A DNA stretch of 17,772 bases from Eubacterium sp. (GCA_017475785.1 JAFVEX010000202.1:1-17772); one strand, 5' to 3'. Shown: positions 8,165-15,523, counted from the first letter of the stretch. Notes: a model not told the origin generated them from the sequence alone. Numbers and translations: made by a program.

Positions 8165-9121
8165 TCAGCCGTAGATCTTCGCTGCGTTGTATCCGATGTG
8201 GAGCACTTTGTACATGTACTCGACAGACTCTTTGAGTGCCTTCATCTCGATCTCACGGCCTTCCTCAATTGTGTAGCCGGAGAGCGGAAGCTCGATCTCG
8301 AGATCAATGGTGTCGAGCTGCGGCGGAGCCTGCTCGCGGAAGATCTGCATAATCTTCTCACAGTCCACGTCGCCCTGTCCGATTGCGGTTCCCAGAGAGT
8401 GTGTTCCGTCCGGATCCGCAAATACACGGTTGTCGCAGAAATGCGTGCAGTTGATGTACGGAGCCATCTTGCGGCAGCACTCCTCAATGCCTTCCATCAG
8501 CATAAGCGGATTGATGGTATCGCAGCATGCGCCGACCTGCGGATGCGCGATTTCCTTGACGAGCCAGATGACCTCATCCGCGAACAGGTCGCAGTGGTTC
8601 TCGATAGAGATCTGGAGACCATACTCTTCGATCTTCGGAATGTTGCGTCTGAAATCATCGGCGATCTTCGCCAGCTGAACCATTACAGAACTGCACAGGC
8701 AGGAGTGAGATCTCTTCTGCGGATGCTCGACGTCTGTGCTGTACTTGACGAGGGTGCAGCCCAGCTTGTGCGCGATCTCGATAGACTCTTCAATCGTGCA
8801 GTTGACGCGCGGATCAGAAGGAGCATTGAAGGAAATGTTCAGCTCCAGGCCAATTCCGTTGTCCTCAGCATACTTGCGGCATTTAGCGAGATTCTCATCT
8901 GATGTATCATTCTGAATATCTACCAGTGTGATATGCAGAACATCCAGACCGACCTCAACGGCGATGTCAACCAGGTCGAAGAAATTCTTTACCTGCTCAA
9001 ATGCGTGATGCTCACCGTACTCCTGGAAGCCCCAGCTCTCGCCGAAGCCGGAGAGATGCAGCGTGTAGCTGTGCATACCGAGCTTAAACTTTCTGTCCTG
9101 ATTCTGAAGCATTGTATTCAT
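8165..9121 (-). CDS. Sugar phosphate isomerase/epimerase-like TIM-barrel enzyme
   Basis: A 318-residue member of the xylose-isomerase-like/AP-endonuclease-2 TIM-barrel family, whose members are metal-dependent isomerases, epimerases and some dehydratases. The four metal-ligand positions are recognisable: E174 in ISIENH, D201 in CCDTIN, H227 in CTHFCD and the acidic end of strand 8 in DLEIELP (E275 or E277). GQGDVDCEKI (249-258) is the usual loop after strand 7. It is unusually rich in cysteine and histidine. Start: AAGGAGG six bases before the ATG. It follows the AGCS symporter gene in the same direction after 122 bp and should share its sigma-54 promoter, so it likely acts on the imported compound or a product of it. 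The true reaction is unknown. Confidence 0.82.
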   Translation of the reverse strand: MNTMLQNQDRKFKLGMHSYTLHLSGFGESWGFQEYGEHHAFEQVKNFFDLVDIAVEVGLDVLHITLVDIQNDTSDENLAKCRKYAEDNGIGLELNISFNAPSDPRVNCTIEESIEIAHKLGCTLVKYSTDVEHPQKRSHSCLCSSVMVQLAKIADDFRRNIPKIEEYGLQISIENHCDLFADEVIWLVKEIAHPQVGACCDTINPLMLMEGIEECCRKMAPYINCTHFCDNRVFADPDGTHSLGTAIGQGDVDCEKIMQIFREQAPPQLDTIDLEIELPLSGYTIEEGREIEMKALKESVEYMYKVLHIGYNAAKIYG

Positions 9122-9178
9122 GATTCTCCTCCTTATGTGCTGCTTTAAAATAGAAATCGTTTCTGCTTTAACTTTCCA

Positions 9179-9200
9179 GCGGCGCCCTTTCAGACGCCGC
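9179..9200 (-). other. GC-rich hairpin between the AGCS and TIM-barrel genes
   Basis: GCGGCG (9179-9184) and CGCCGC (9195-9200) form a 6-bp perfect stem with a 10-base loop. No T-run follows on either strand, so it is more likely a processing or stabilising hairpin, or a weak attenuator, than a full terminator. Confidence 0.4.
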
Positions 9201-9243
9201 GCAAAGTATTAATTGCCCCTTTGGAAAAATGCCTTTTATAGTT

Positions 9244-10752
9244 TTACTTGCCTGCTTTAATGCGGTCCGCGTTGATCTCTTTCCAGATATCAACATTCTT
9301 GATGCCGACCTTGTCCGGATCGAAATAAGGTTCTTCTACGCCGGCTTTGCGCTGTGCCATGTAGTCATCGTAGACCTTCTTGACGTTCGGCAGCAGGAAG
9401 ATCAGTGTCACCAGGTTGAACCATGCCATAAGCGCGAACATAACCTCTGAGATCGCCCATGCGGTACCTGCCGTGACGGTCGTCCAGATGAAGAAGAAAA
9501 TCGGCATGATAACACGGATTCCCCAGATGACCGTGTTACGTGACTTGTCACTGGCGTTTCTCATCAGATAAGCAAGACCTGACTCGCCCTCATAGTAGTA
9601 CGCGATACAGGTTGAGTACGCGAACAGTGTGACCGCGAAGGCAATGAAGATGCCGCCGACTTTCGGGATTGAAGAGTTAGCTGCCTGCTGTACCCAGAGT
9701 ACGTTTGCTGTCGTTGTTTCCTGCAGACCTGCGACAACCGCGTCTTTACTGGTGTAAATCCATGTTGCGCCATCCTGTGCAAGAACGTTGAAGCAGCCGG
9801 AAACAACCGCCATCAGACCGGAGCATGCGCAGACTGCGACGTCGATGTATACGGAGAATGCGTTGACGAGACCCTGTGTTGCCGGATGCGGTGTCTCAGC
9901 CGCTGCTGCCGCAGGCGGAGTCTCACCAAAACCGGAACCAGAAGAGTTAACGCCGCGCTTAACGCCGTAGGAGAACGCGCCGCCCATTGCGCCGCCGAAG
10001 ATTGCGTGTGTATTGAACGCGCTTCCGAAAATCTGTCCCAGAGCGTTCGGGATGTTGGAAGCATGTGTAACCAGTACGATGATCGTGATGATCAGGTAGC
10101 CGATGGTCATAAACGGAACAATGAGGGTCGAGAAATCAGCGATTCTGCGGACACCGCCGGAAATGACCAGGAACAGAAGAACCGCAATGATGACGCCGAC
10201 GATCCAGCGCGGAACACCAAGGCTCATCTCAAACGCCTGCGCGATGTTGTTCGCGGACGGTCCGGTTACCAGGAACGGAACACCAATGGTGCAGAACAGA
10301 GCGAAGATGACAGCCATGATCTTGCCGAGCGCCTTGATCGGAATACCCTTCTCCATGTAGAAGTACGGGCCGCCTCGATACTGTCCGTCCATCTTGACCT
10401 TGTAGATCTGGCCGAGTGAGTTCTCGGCGTAGGCGATCGCGGATGTGACGAGTGCTGTAATGATCATCCAGAAGATCGCGCCGGGGCCGCCGTACATGAT
10501 CGCGACCATGACGCCGCCGACGTTACCGATTGCGACACGATACGCCGCGACGGAACAGAATGTCTGGAACGCGGAGAGGCCCGTCTCAGAGCCGCCGCCC
10601 TTTGTCAGCAGATTCCACTGCAGCTTTGCTTTTGTAACATTGCCAAATTTGATCGCGATACAGTAAACAACTGCCAGACCGAAGGTCAGCGCGATCAGCG
10701 GAGTCGCCCATAACAGATTGTCGAGATTAAAGATAAAATCACTAAAACCCAT
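9244..10752 (-). CDS. AGCS family sodium:amino-acid (alanine/glycine-type) symporter
   Basis: A 502-residue polytopic protein with the AGCS layout: N-terminal LDNLLWATPLIALTFG, the family loop GLSAFQTFCSVAA, GGPGAIFWM (88-96), GQYRGGPYFYMEKG (123-136), the re-entrant region SYGVKRGVNSSGSGFGETPP, then AAAAAETPHPATQGLVNAF. Well-studied members import alanine or glycine with Na+. This one deviates at motifs that are usually very conserved (see findings), so its substrate may differ. Two ATGs lie six bases apart; the second (10752) has the better spacing from AAGGGAG, so I use it over 10758. It is first in a two-gene unit with the TIM-barrel enzyme gene, behind the sigma-54 promoter at 10833-10849. 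Confidence 0.88.
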   Translation of the reverse strand: MGFSDFIFNLDNLLWATPLIALTFGLAVVYCIAIKFGNVTKAKLQWNLLTKGGGSETGLSAFQTFCSVAAYRVAIGNVGGVMVAIMYGGPGAIFWMIITALVTSAIAYAENSLGQIYKVKMDGQYRGGPYFYMEKGIPIKALGKIMAVIFALFCTIGVPFLVTGPSANNIAQAFEMSLGVPRWIVGVIIAVLLFLVISGGVRRIADFSTLIVPFMTIGYLIITIIVLVTHASNIPNALGQIFGSAFNTHAIFGGAMGGAFSYGVKRGVNSSGSGFGETPPAAAAAETPHPATQGLVNAFSVYIDVAVCACSGLMAVVSGCFNVLAQDGATWIYTSKDAVVAGLQETTTANVLWVQQAANSSIPKVGGIFIAFAVTLFAYSTCIAYYYEGESGLAYLMRNASDKSRNTVIWGIRVIMPIFFFIWTTVTAGTAWAISEVMFALMAWFNLVTLIFLLPNVKKVYDDYMAQRKAGVEEPYFDPDKVGIKNVDIWKEINADRIKAGK

Positions 10753-10832
10753 TCTCATTCTCCCTTTCTCGTTTAAAATATTGTACTGCAGGCTCCTATG
10801 CATAGAAACACGTCTGTGTTATCTTATTACTT

Positions 10833-10849
10833 TGCAAACCGCGTGCCAG
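10833..10849 (-). promoter_or_regulatory. Sigma-54 promoter of the AGCS-TIM-barrel operon
   Basis: On the minus strand CTGGCACGCGGTTTGCA matches the sigma-54 consensus YTGGCACG-N4-TTGCW essentially perfectly: the GG (10847-10848) and GC (10834-10835) dinucleotides are ten bases apart. Transcription would start near 10822, giving a ~70-base leader before the ATG at 10752. Confidence 0.88.
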
Positions 10850-10926
10850 AATCGGTATTTGGTTCATTTTTCTATCAAATCAGCCTGTTTTTGTACAATA
10901 TTTACATTCTCCTCAGTTGAAAATTG

Positions 10927-10968
10927 TGCATTTTCACGATACATTCTTTACTGCAGACAATTTCTGCT
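10927..10968. promoter_or_regulatory. Two degenerate TGCA-N9-TGCA-like sites near the sigma-54 promoter
   Basis: TGCA-N9-TACA (10927-10943) and TGCA-N9-TGCT (10952-10968) each miss the array motif by one base and lie about 80-120 bp upstream of the -24 element, a usual distance for a sigma-54 activator site. One-mismatch matches are common by chance, so this is tentative. Confidence 0.3.
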
Positions 10969-11050
10969 GTTAATGGGCATGACTTCCGGAGAAACCTGAT
11001 TTCATCTTGTTTTACTGGCATTCATTGAATCAAAGTCAGTATTTAAAGGA

Positions 11051-11079
11051 AAAACCGGGACTTTCGATCTCCCGGTTTT
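11051..11079 (-). terminator. Rho-independent terminator behind the sigma-54 activator gene
   Basis: AAAACCGGGA (11051-11060) pairs perfectly with TCCCGGTTTT (11070-11079) around a 9-base loop. Reading on the minus strand, the stem ends in a T-rich run. It lies 257 bp after the activator stop, so the repeat array would be part of the activator transcript. It also insulates the sigma-54 promoter from read-through. Confidence 0.75.
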
Positions 11080-11100
11080 CTCATTCTGCCTGTCGGTTTC

Positions 11101-11225
11101 TGCAACATCATTTTGCAGTGCATGCATTTGATTTTTGCAGACTGTGCATTCGGATTTTGCAGTGCGTGCACTGGTATTTTGCACCGTGTGCACACCCCCT
11201 TTGCAGGGTGCATTCGAATTTTGCA
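11101..11225. promoter_or_regulatory. Array of six TGCA-N9-TGCA sites, probable sigma-54 enhancer
   Basis: Six 17-bp sites of the form TGCA-N9-TGCA start at 11101, 11123, 11145, 11167, 11189 and 11209, so spacing is 22, 22, 22, 22 and 20 bp, close to two helical turns. The right half is usually TTTTGCA. Because TGCA is its own complement, each site is an inverted repeat suited to a dimer. Decayed copies on the same period continue left to right to about 11310 (CTTTGCG at 11241). The array lies about 250-375 bp upstream of the sigma-54 promoter and next to the activator gene, so it is the likely upstream activating sequence. The same motif occurs before the BCCT gene. Confidence 0.75.
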
Positions 11226-11335
11226 TTTCCCGCTTATATTCTTTGCGTTTTTCACATGCATTCTATGTATGTTCGCATGCACTCCTTTTGTTTTCGCACA
11301 TATTTACATACTTTCTGAAGCTTGCTTGCTAAAGG

Positions 11336-13099
11336 TCACTTCTGCATATCGGCACTTTTGATGCCATATTTCCGCATCCGGTACTGCAGACTCTGGCGGC
11401 TCATCTTCAGAACACGGGCGGATTCGGAAACATTCCCGCCGTTTTCCCTGAGTACCCGGCAGATCGCCGCGCGCTCCACATCCTTCATCGTGCTGTTCAG
11501 CGAGTCAGTCAGTACAGGATCCGCTGCTGCCCGCCTTGTTTTTTCCGTCACCGGCTTCACCATCTGCAGATACTGGGGGATATACTCTGGCGTGATAATC
11601 GCTTCTTCATCTGGCAGGACATTGATCGCGTGTTCAATGACATGCTCCAGCTCACGTACATTTCCTGGCCAGTCGTACCCCAGAAACAGATCCAGTGTAT
11701 CACCTGACAAATCGCGCACGTTACGGGACAGCTTCGCGTTGTAATCCATGATAAACCGCTTTGCCAGAAGCGGAATATCCGCCTTTCTGTCCCGCAGCGG
11801 GGGCACGATCAGATTTACAGCGCCAAGCCGGTAAAACAGATCCTGCCGCAGTAAATGCTCCTCGATTGCCTGCCTGGGAGGAATGTTCAGGTTGGAAATC
11901 ACGCGGACATCCACCTGGATCTCCGCAGAGCCGCCGACCCTGCGCACCTTTCCGTCCTGCAGGACACGGAGAAGCTTCGCCTGCAGATTCATATTCATGG
12001 AATTCAGTTCATCCAGCAGCAGCGTTCCGCCGCTTGCCTGCTCAAACAGGCCGGGACGCCTCTCTGCGCCGGTAAACGCGCCCTTCTCTGTGCCGAACAG
12101 CAGTCCTTCCAGCAGATTTTCCGGAATTGCCGCGCAGTTAATCGCCAGAAACGGACCCGCCGCGCGCCTGCTGGCATTGTGAATGCTCTGCGCCAGCAGC
12201 TCCTTTCCGGTGCCGGTCTCACCGTAAATCATGACAGAAGAATCGGAACGCGCCGCCTGTCTGCAGGTATGCAGTACGTCATTCATCTCCCGGCTCACAT
12301 GCAGAATATCCTCAAACCGGTACCTTGCCGTCAGCGCGCTCTTCTTCTGGGGCTTTCCGCTCTGTGACTGCTGCAGCAGTTTCTCCTGCAGTTCCACGAT
12401 CTTTTTATTCAGGTTGTCCACCGTGCTCCAGTCCTTCATCACGCTGTAGCCGCCGAGCACCTGCCCATCTTGAATGATCGGATATGTGTTTGCGGTAATA
12501 TCGACATTTTTGTTGTATTTTGTCGTGTAATACTGTCTCCTGTCCAGATAGACCTGGCGCTCCCGAATACACCGCGGAATAATCAGGCCGCGCCCGTCCA
12601 GCGCCTCATAGACATTCCCGATTTTCTCCCCGAGCACATCCTGCGGAACCAGCCCGTCCATCTGTATCGCCGCGTTGTTCAAAAATACAATCCGCTCTTT
12701 CTCATCGCACATGATGATAGAATCGCCGATCTGCTCCAGCGCGTGCTCATACCTGTTCCGCTGTACCTCCGCCGTCGCGTCACGGAATGTCACAAGACGC
12801 ATGCCTTCCGGGAGATCAGACAGCTCCGGCGCCGGCGTCCGGACCAGATACTCTTCGAAAGCCGCGCACGCATACTGCGGCCGCTCCTCCGGACGCTCCG
12901 ACTCCTCGCAGTCGTCTTCTGCAACGCACAGCTCCGGTGCCAGCTCAGCCAGCGAGAGACCGATCAAATACGCGTGCTGCTCCCCGTGCAGCAGCCGCAT
13001 TGCCTGCTCATTAACCGTATGAATGATGTTGTCTTCCGCCAGAACAACCGCGCCAATTCCACACTGCGCCAGCAGTTTCAGGGCGTCTCTGTAGTTCAT
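11336..13099 (-). CDS. Sigma-54-dependent transcriptional activator (PAS-PAS-AAA+-Fis)
   Basis: A 587-residue enhancer-binding protein. Two PAS-like sensor domains (about 5-110 and 115-225) are followed by a glutamine-rich linker (232-250), the AAA+ sigma-54 interaction domain with Walker A GETGTGKE (293-300), the sigma-54-contact loop GAFTGA (340-345), Walker B GGTLLLDE (357-364), RLGAVNLIVPPLRDR (424-438) and DWPGNVREL (476-484), and a C-terminal Fis-type helix-turn-helix (GNVSESARVLKMSRQSLQYR, 555-574). There is no phosphoacceptor receiver domain, so a ligand or redox signal at the PAS domains probably triggers it, as in RocR or PrdR-type regulators. Start: GAGG six bases before the ATG at 13099; the preceding GTG at 13102 is less likely. 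It reads toward the AGCS operon, its probable target. Confidence 0.93.
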   Translation of the reverse strand: MNYRDALKLLAQCGIGAVVLAEDNIIHTVNEQAMRLLHGEQHAYLIGLSLAELAPELCVAEDDCEESERPEERPQYACAAFEEYLVRTPAPELSDLPEGMRLVTFRDATAEVQRNRYEHALEQIGDSIIMCDEKERIVFLNNAAIQMDGLVPQDVLGEKIGNVYEALDGRGLIIPRCIRERQVYLDRRQYYTTKYNKNVDITANTYPIIQDGQVLGGYSVMKDWSTVDNLNKKIVELQEKLLQQSQSGKPQKKSALTARYRFEDILHVSREMNDVLHTCRQAARSDSSVMIYGETGTGKELLAQSIHNASRRAAGPFLAINCAAIPENLLEGLLFGTEKGAFTGAERRPGLFEQASGGTLLLDELNSMNMNLQAKLLRVLQDGKVRRVGGSAEIQVDVRVISNLNIPPRQAIEEHLLRQDLFYRLGAVNLIVPPLRDRKADIPLLAKRFIMDYNAKLSRNVRDLSGDTLDLFLGYDWPGNVRELEHVIEHAINVLPDEEAIITPEYIPQYLQMVKPVTEKTRRAAADPVLTDSLNSTMKDVERAAICRVLRENGGNVSESARVLKMSRQSLQYRMRKYGIKSADMQK

Positions 13100-13209
13100 C
13101 ACACACCTCGCATATTGATTCTCAAATAATTCGCAGCAGCTTTGCTATGGTTTCTGTAGTAATCTCTAAATATCCGAAAAGGAACAGAACAGCATCTTTT
13201 CGTTTTTCA

Positions 13210-14469
13210 TTAAGTTTTGAGGGATACGGTGACGAAGAAAATCGTTCCAACTCCTTCCTCACTCTGCACCCAGATCTCTTCTTCCAGACCCCGCGCAATT
13301 TCCTGCGCGATCGCGAGCCCCAGACCCGTCCCGGTCGGGTTGTCGATGCTCGTCTTGTAAAACCGCTCAAAGACATGCGGCAGATCTTCCCCGGAAATTC
13401 CTCTTCCATTATCGTTTACACGAATGGTCGCCTGGCCGTATTTTGTCGTCGCGTTGATAAAAATCGTTCCGTCATCCGCCACAAATTTGCAGGCGTTATC
13501 CAGCAGGATTTCCAGCAGCTGTGTCATCCGAAACCCATCTGTATAAAGTACCGGCAGATTCCAGATGCTGTCTTCGATGTAAAAAGTAATTCCAATCTCC
13601 TCACATCTCGCAGAGAAACGCTCATAGACAGGTTCAAATAATTCTCCAGGCGTTATCTCTGTTTTCTCAAAGGTATTGCGCGCGTCCTGCAGCTTCGAGA
13701 GATCAATGATCTGCATAACCGAATGCTCCAGCAGCTTTGCCTCCCTGAGAATGATTCCGTAGTACCGGCTGGTCGTGAGTTCATCCTCCACAAGCCCTTC
13801 GCTCAGGGTCTCCGTGATAGCGGAGATCGACGCAATAGGCGATTTTAGCTCATGGCTGATGTTTGCGATATACTGATGATAAATCTGCTCGACCATGATC
13901 CGACTTTTTCGCTGCGTCAGGATGACATGGACGATCAGGCTGTACAAAACCGTACTGATGATGGCGTACAGGATGCACAGAAGCATTGCGTAGTCCAGCA
14001 CCTTCACCACATATACCATTCCGACAAAAGTACCCTCCCGGACTACCGGGTTTCCCGCAATGCTTACCATCTCCACCGGATGCAGAAATCCCTGCACCGT
14101 AAAAAAGGCCTTATCATTCCTGCCAAGTCTTCGAAAGCCGGCAATCCACTGTGAAAAGGGCTTCTCGCGCTGACCGTAGTAAATCCGCAGCGGCCGGGTT
14201 TTTCCATCGGCCTCGAACAATACACTGTATGTCAGATATTGGTCTGCGTTCTGCAATTCCAGTTCAGATTCAGGCAGCGTCTGCAGGTAATGCCCGGAAT
14301 GCTCATTGCAGTAATTCTTAATCAGATCCTCTGTCGCCTTTTGGGCCAGCTGTCTGGAATTCATGTTGATCCTGCATTCTACATAATAGATTGCAAACAC
14401 ACCAACAAAAACGATCAGGAGATTGCAGAAAAAGAACCAGAGTCTCCACTCAGTTTTTGAAAGCTTCAT
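13210..14469 (-). CDS. Two-component sensor histidine kinase
   Basis: A 419-residue membrane kinase with transmembrane helices at about 11-30 and 160-184 enclosing an extracellular sensor of ~130 residues, then a cytoplasmic core: H-box YIANISHELKSP (phosphorylated H206), N-box LLEILLDNACKF (N325), G1 VNDNGRGI, F-box FERFY and G2 GTGLGLAIA (380-388). There is no clear HAMP domain; the link between TM2 and the H-box is short. The ATG overlaps the stop codon of the response regulator gene (ATGA), so translation is coupled. The extracellular signal is unknown. The sigma-54 activator gene follows after 110 bp in the same direction and could be partly co-transcribed. Confidence 0.93.
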   Translation of the reverse strand: MKLSKTEWRLWFFFCNLLIVFVGVFAIYYVECRINMNSRQLAQKATEDLIKNYCNEHSGHYLQTLPESELELQNADQYLTYSVLFEADGKTRPLRIYYGQREKPFSQWIAGFRRLGRNDKAFFTVQGFLHPVEMVSIAGNPVVREGTFVGMVYVVKVLDYAMLLCILYAIISTVLYSLIVHVILTQRKSRIMVEQIYHQYIANISHELKSPIASISAITETLSEGLVEDELTTSRYYGIILREAKLLEHSVMQIIDLSKLQDARNTFEKTEITPGELFEPVYERFSARCEEIGITFYIEDSIWNLPVLYTDGFRMTQLLEILLDNACKFVADDGTIFINATTKYGQATIRVNDNGRGISGEDLPHVFERFYKTSIDNPTGTGLGLAIAQEIARGLEEEIWVQSEEGVGTIFFVTVSLKT

Positions 14470-15161
14470 GGCTCAATTCCTCCGAGACGATATCCGACCC
14501 CGTAGATCGACTGGATGGAAAAATGAATGCCTTCCGCTGGGAGTTTTTTCCTGATGCGCTTGACAGCGGCGTCAACTGCTCTGGTCTCTCCGTAATAATC
14601 AAATCCCCAGACCGCGTTCAGAATCTGTTCCCGGTTCAACACCTTCAGCTTATTCCTGATCAGGTAAGCGAGAAGCGCGACTTCTCTGGCTGTCATGTCG
14701 TACTTCTCATTGCTTACAAAGACTTCCATGGTATCTTCATCGACACGCAGCTCCTCGTACTGCAGAATCTTCTTTCGCGGCTGCTCATCCTTCGGCGACA
14801 TCCTTGTGAGAAGCTTTCTGACGCGGATCGCCATCTCGCGCGGGGAAAACGGCTTTGTGACATAATCATCCCCGCCGCACTCCAACCCGGCGATCCGGTC
14901 AAATTCCTCTGTCCGGGCGCTCAGGAAAATAATCGGCATCTCGCTCTCCCGCCGGATTCTGCGACAAAGATCCATTCCGTCTCCGCTCGGGAGCATCACG
15001 TCCAGAATCATCAGATCGACCTGATAGGATTGAAACAGCCGGAAGGCCTCCTCCATATCATATGCTGAGAGCACATAAATCCCGTCCTCATTCAGGAAGC
15101 TCATCAGGCTTTCATGAACCGCTTCTTTGTCATCACAAATCAGTACCGTGTACGTATGCAT
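14466..15161 (-). CDS. OmpR/PhoB family response regulator
   Basis: A 231-residue two-domain regulator. The receiver has the acidic pair in LICDDKE (D10, D11), the phosphoacceptor D54 in LMILDVMLPSGDG, S81 in FLSAR and K103 in VTKPFS. The C-terminal winged-helix domain has LTxRE-type MTAREVALL, VLNREQILNAVWG, RAVDAAVKRIRKKL and the closing YGVGYRL. It pairs with the sensor kinase encoded directly downstream with a 4-bp overlap. Start: GGAGG five bases before the ATG. It is divergent from the BCCT transporter gene across 362 bp, so that transporter is a possible target. Confidence 0.95.
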   Translation of the reverse strand: MHTYTVLICDDKEAVHESLMSFLNEDGIYVLSAYDMEEAFRLFQSYQVDLMILDVMLPSGDGMDLCRRIRRESEMPIIFLSARTEEFDRIAGLECGGDDYVTKPFSPREMAIRVRKLLTRMSPKDEQPRKKILQYEELRVDEDTMEVFVSNEKYDMTAREVALLAYLIRNKLKVLNREQILNAVWGFDYYGETRAVDAAVKRIRKKLPAEGIHFSIQSIYGVGYRLGGIEP

Positions 15162-15415
15162 ATATTCCTCCGCGAACTGTAGCTGGAACTGGAACTTGGA
15201 CGATTATATTCTGACCAGAGATTCTGCAAACCAGATCAGAAAAACTGCATAATTTTCATCTGGCGCTGCCGTATTTCTGCCTCATTTTGTTCATATCATA
15301 GTAATTGTCAGATAGATCCGCCGGTTATGTGCTTCTGAAAACAATACGTTTTGTACCTGCGGTCACTGACTACTAGTTCAATTTTATCACAGTTTTCAGG
15401 AAATCGCAAGTGGCA

Positions 15416-15432
15416 TGCATAATTCTTTTGCA
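15416..15432 (+). promoter_or_regulatory. Single TGCA-N9-TGCA site upstream of the BCCT gene
   Basis: TGCATAATTCTTTTGCA has the same 17-bp layout and the same TTTTGCA right half as the six sites of the array at 11101-11225. Its centre lies about 31 bp upstream of the -24 element, which is close for an enhancer but workable. Confidence 0.6.
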
Positions 15433-15453
15433 CCAGATCAGCGGACGTAATTT

Positions 15454-15469
15454 CGGCGAGGATTTTGCA
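15454..15469 (+). promoter_or_regulatory. Sigma-54-like promoter of the BCCT gene
   Basis: GG (15455-15456) and GC (15467-15468) are exactly ten bases apart in CGGCGAGGATTTTGCA. The -12 half (TTTTGCA) fits very well; the -24 half (CGGCGAG) keeps GGC and one further G of TGGCACG. Transcription would start near 15480, about 44 bases before the ATG. Confidence 0.6.
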
Positions 15470-15523
15470 TATGGATTTAGAAGCTTCTGAGAAATCCGGG
15501 AACGCAAAAATGAGGAGGTCGCA

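Larger units (their letters stand above)
10753..11335. other. 583-bp regulatory intergenic region
   Basis: No credible gene. In minus-strand order from the activator stop it holds the TGCA-N9-TGCA array (11101-11225, with decayed copies to about 11310), a rho-independent terminator (11051-11079), two weaker half-matching sites (10927-10968) and the sigma-54 promoter (10833-10849). The short frames that can be opened here contain repeat-derived His/Cys-rich peptides in several frames at once, as expected from a 22-bp repeat. Confidence 0.7.
15162..15523. other. 362-bp divergent control region between response regulator and BCCT genes
   Basis: No credible gene. It holds a likely promoter for the response regulator (TATAAT at 15203-15208 on the minus strand with a weak TTTGCA 16 bp upstream at 15225-15230), a TGCA-N9-TGCA site (15416-15432), a sigma-54-like promoter (15454-15469) and the BCCT ribosome site. 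Overlapping CTGGAA repeats lie at 15183-15194. Confidence 0.5.

Noticed and set aside
11101..11310. Regular repeats that could suggest a CRISPR array
   Set aside because: The unit is only 22 bp with no unique spacers of constant length and no cas genes; the pattern is a tandem series of palindromic protein sites.
11002..11318. His/Cys-rich small open frames on both strands across the TGCA array
   Set aside because: The 22-bp period is not a multiple of three, so the repeat yields similar-looking peptides in several frames. No ribosome site fits, and the regulatory explanation is better.
13100..13209. Terminator between the sensor kinase and sigma-54 activator genes
   Set aside because: A CGAAAAG/CTTTTCG pair exists but with a 14-base loop, low GC and no proper T-run, so I do not call it; co-transcription remains open.
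15411..15432. TGGCAT followed by TTTTGC as a sigma-54 promoter
   Set aside because: The GG and GC pairs are 16 bases apart, not ten. The overlapping TGCA-N9-TGCA motif explains the sequence better.
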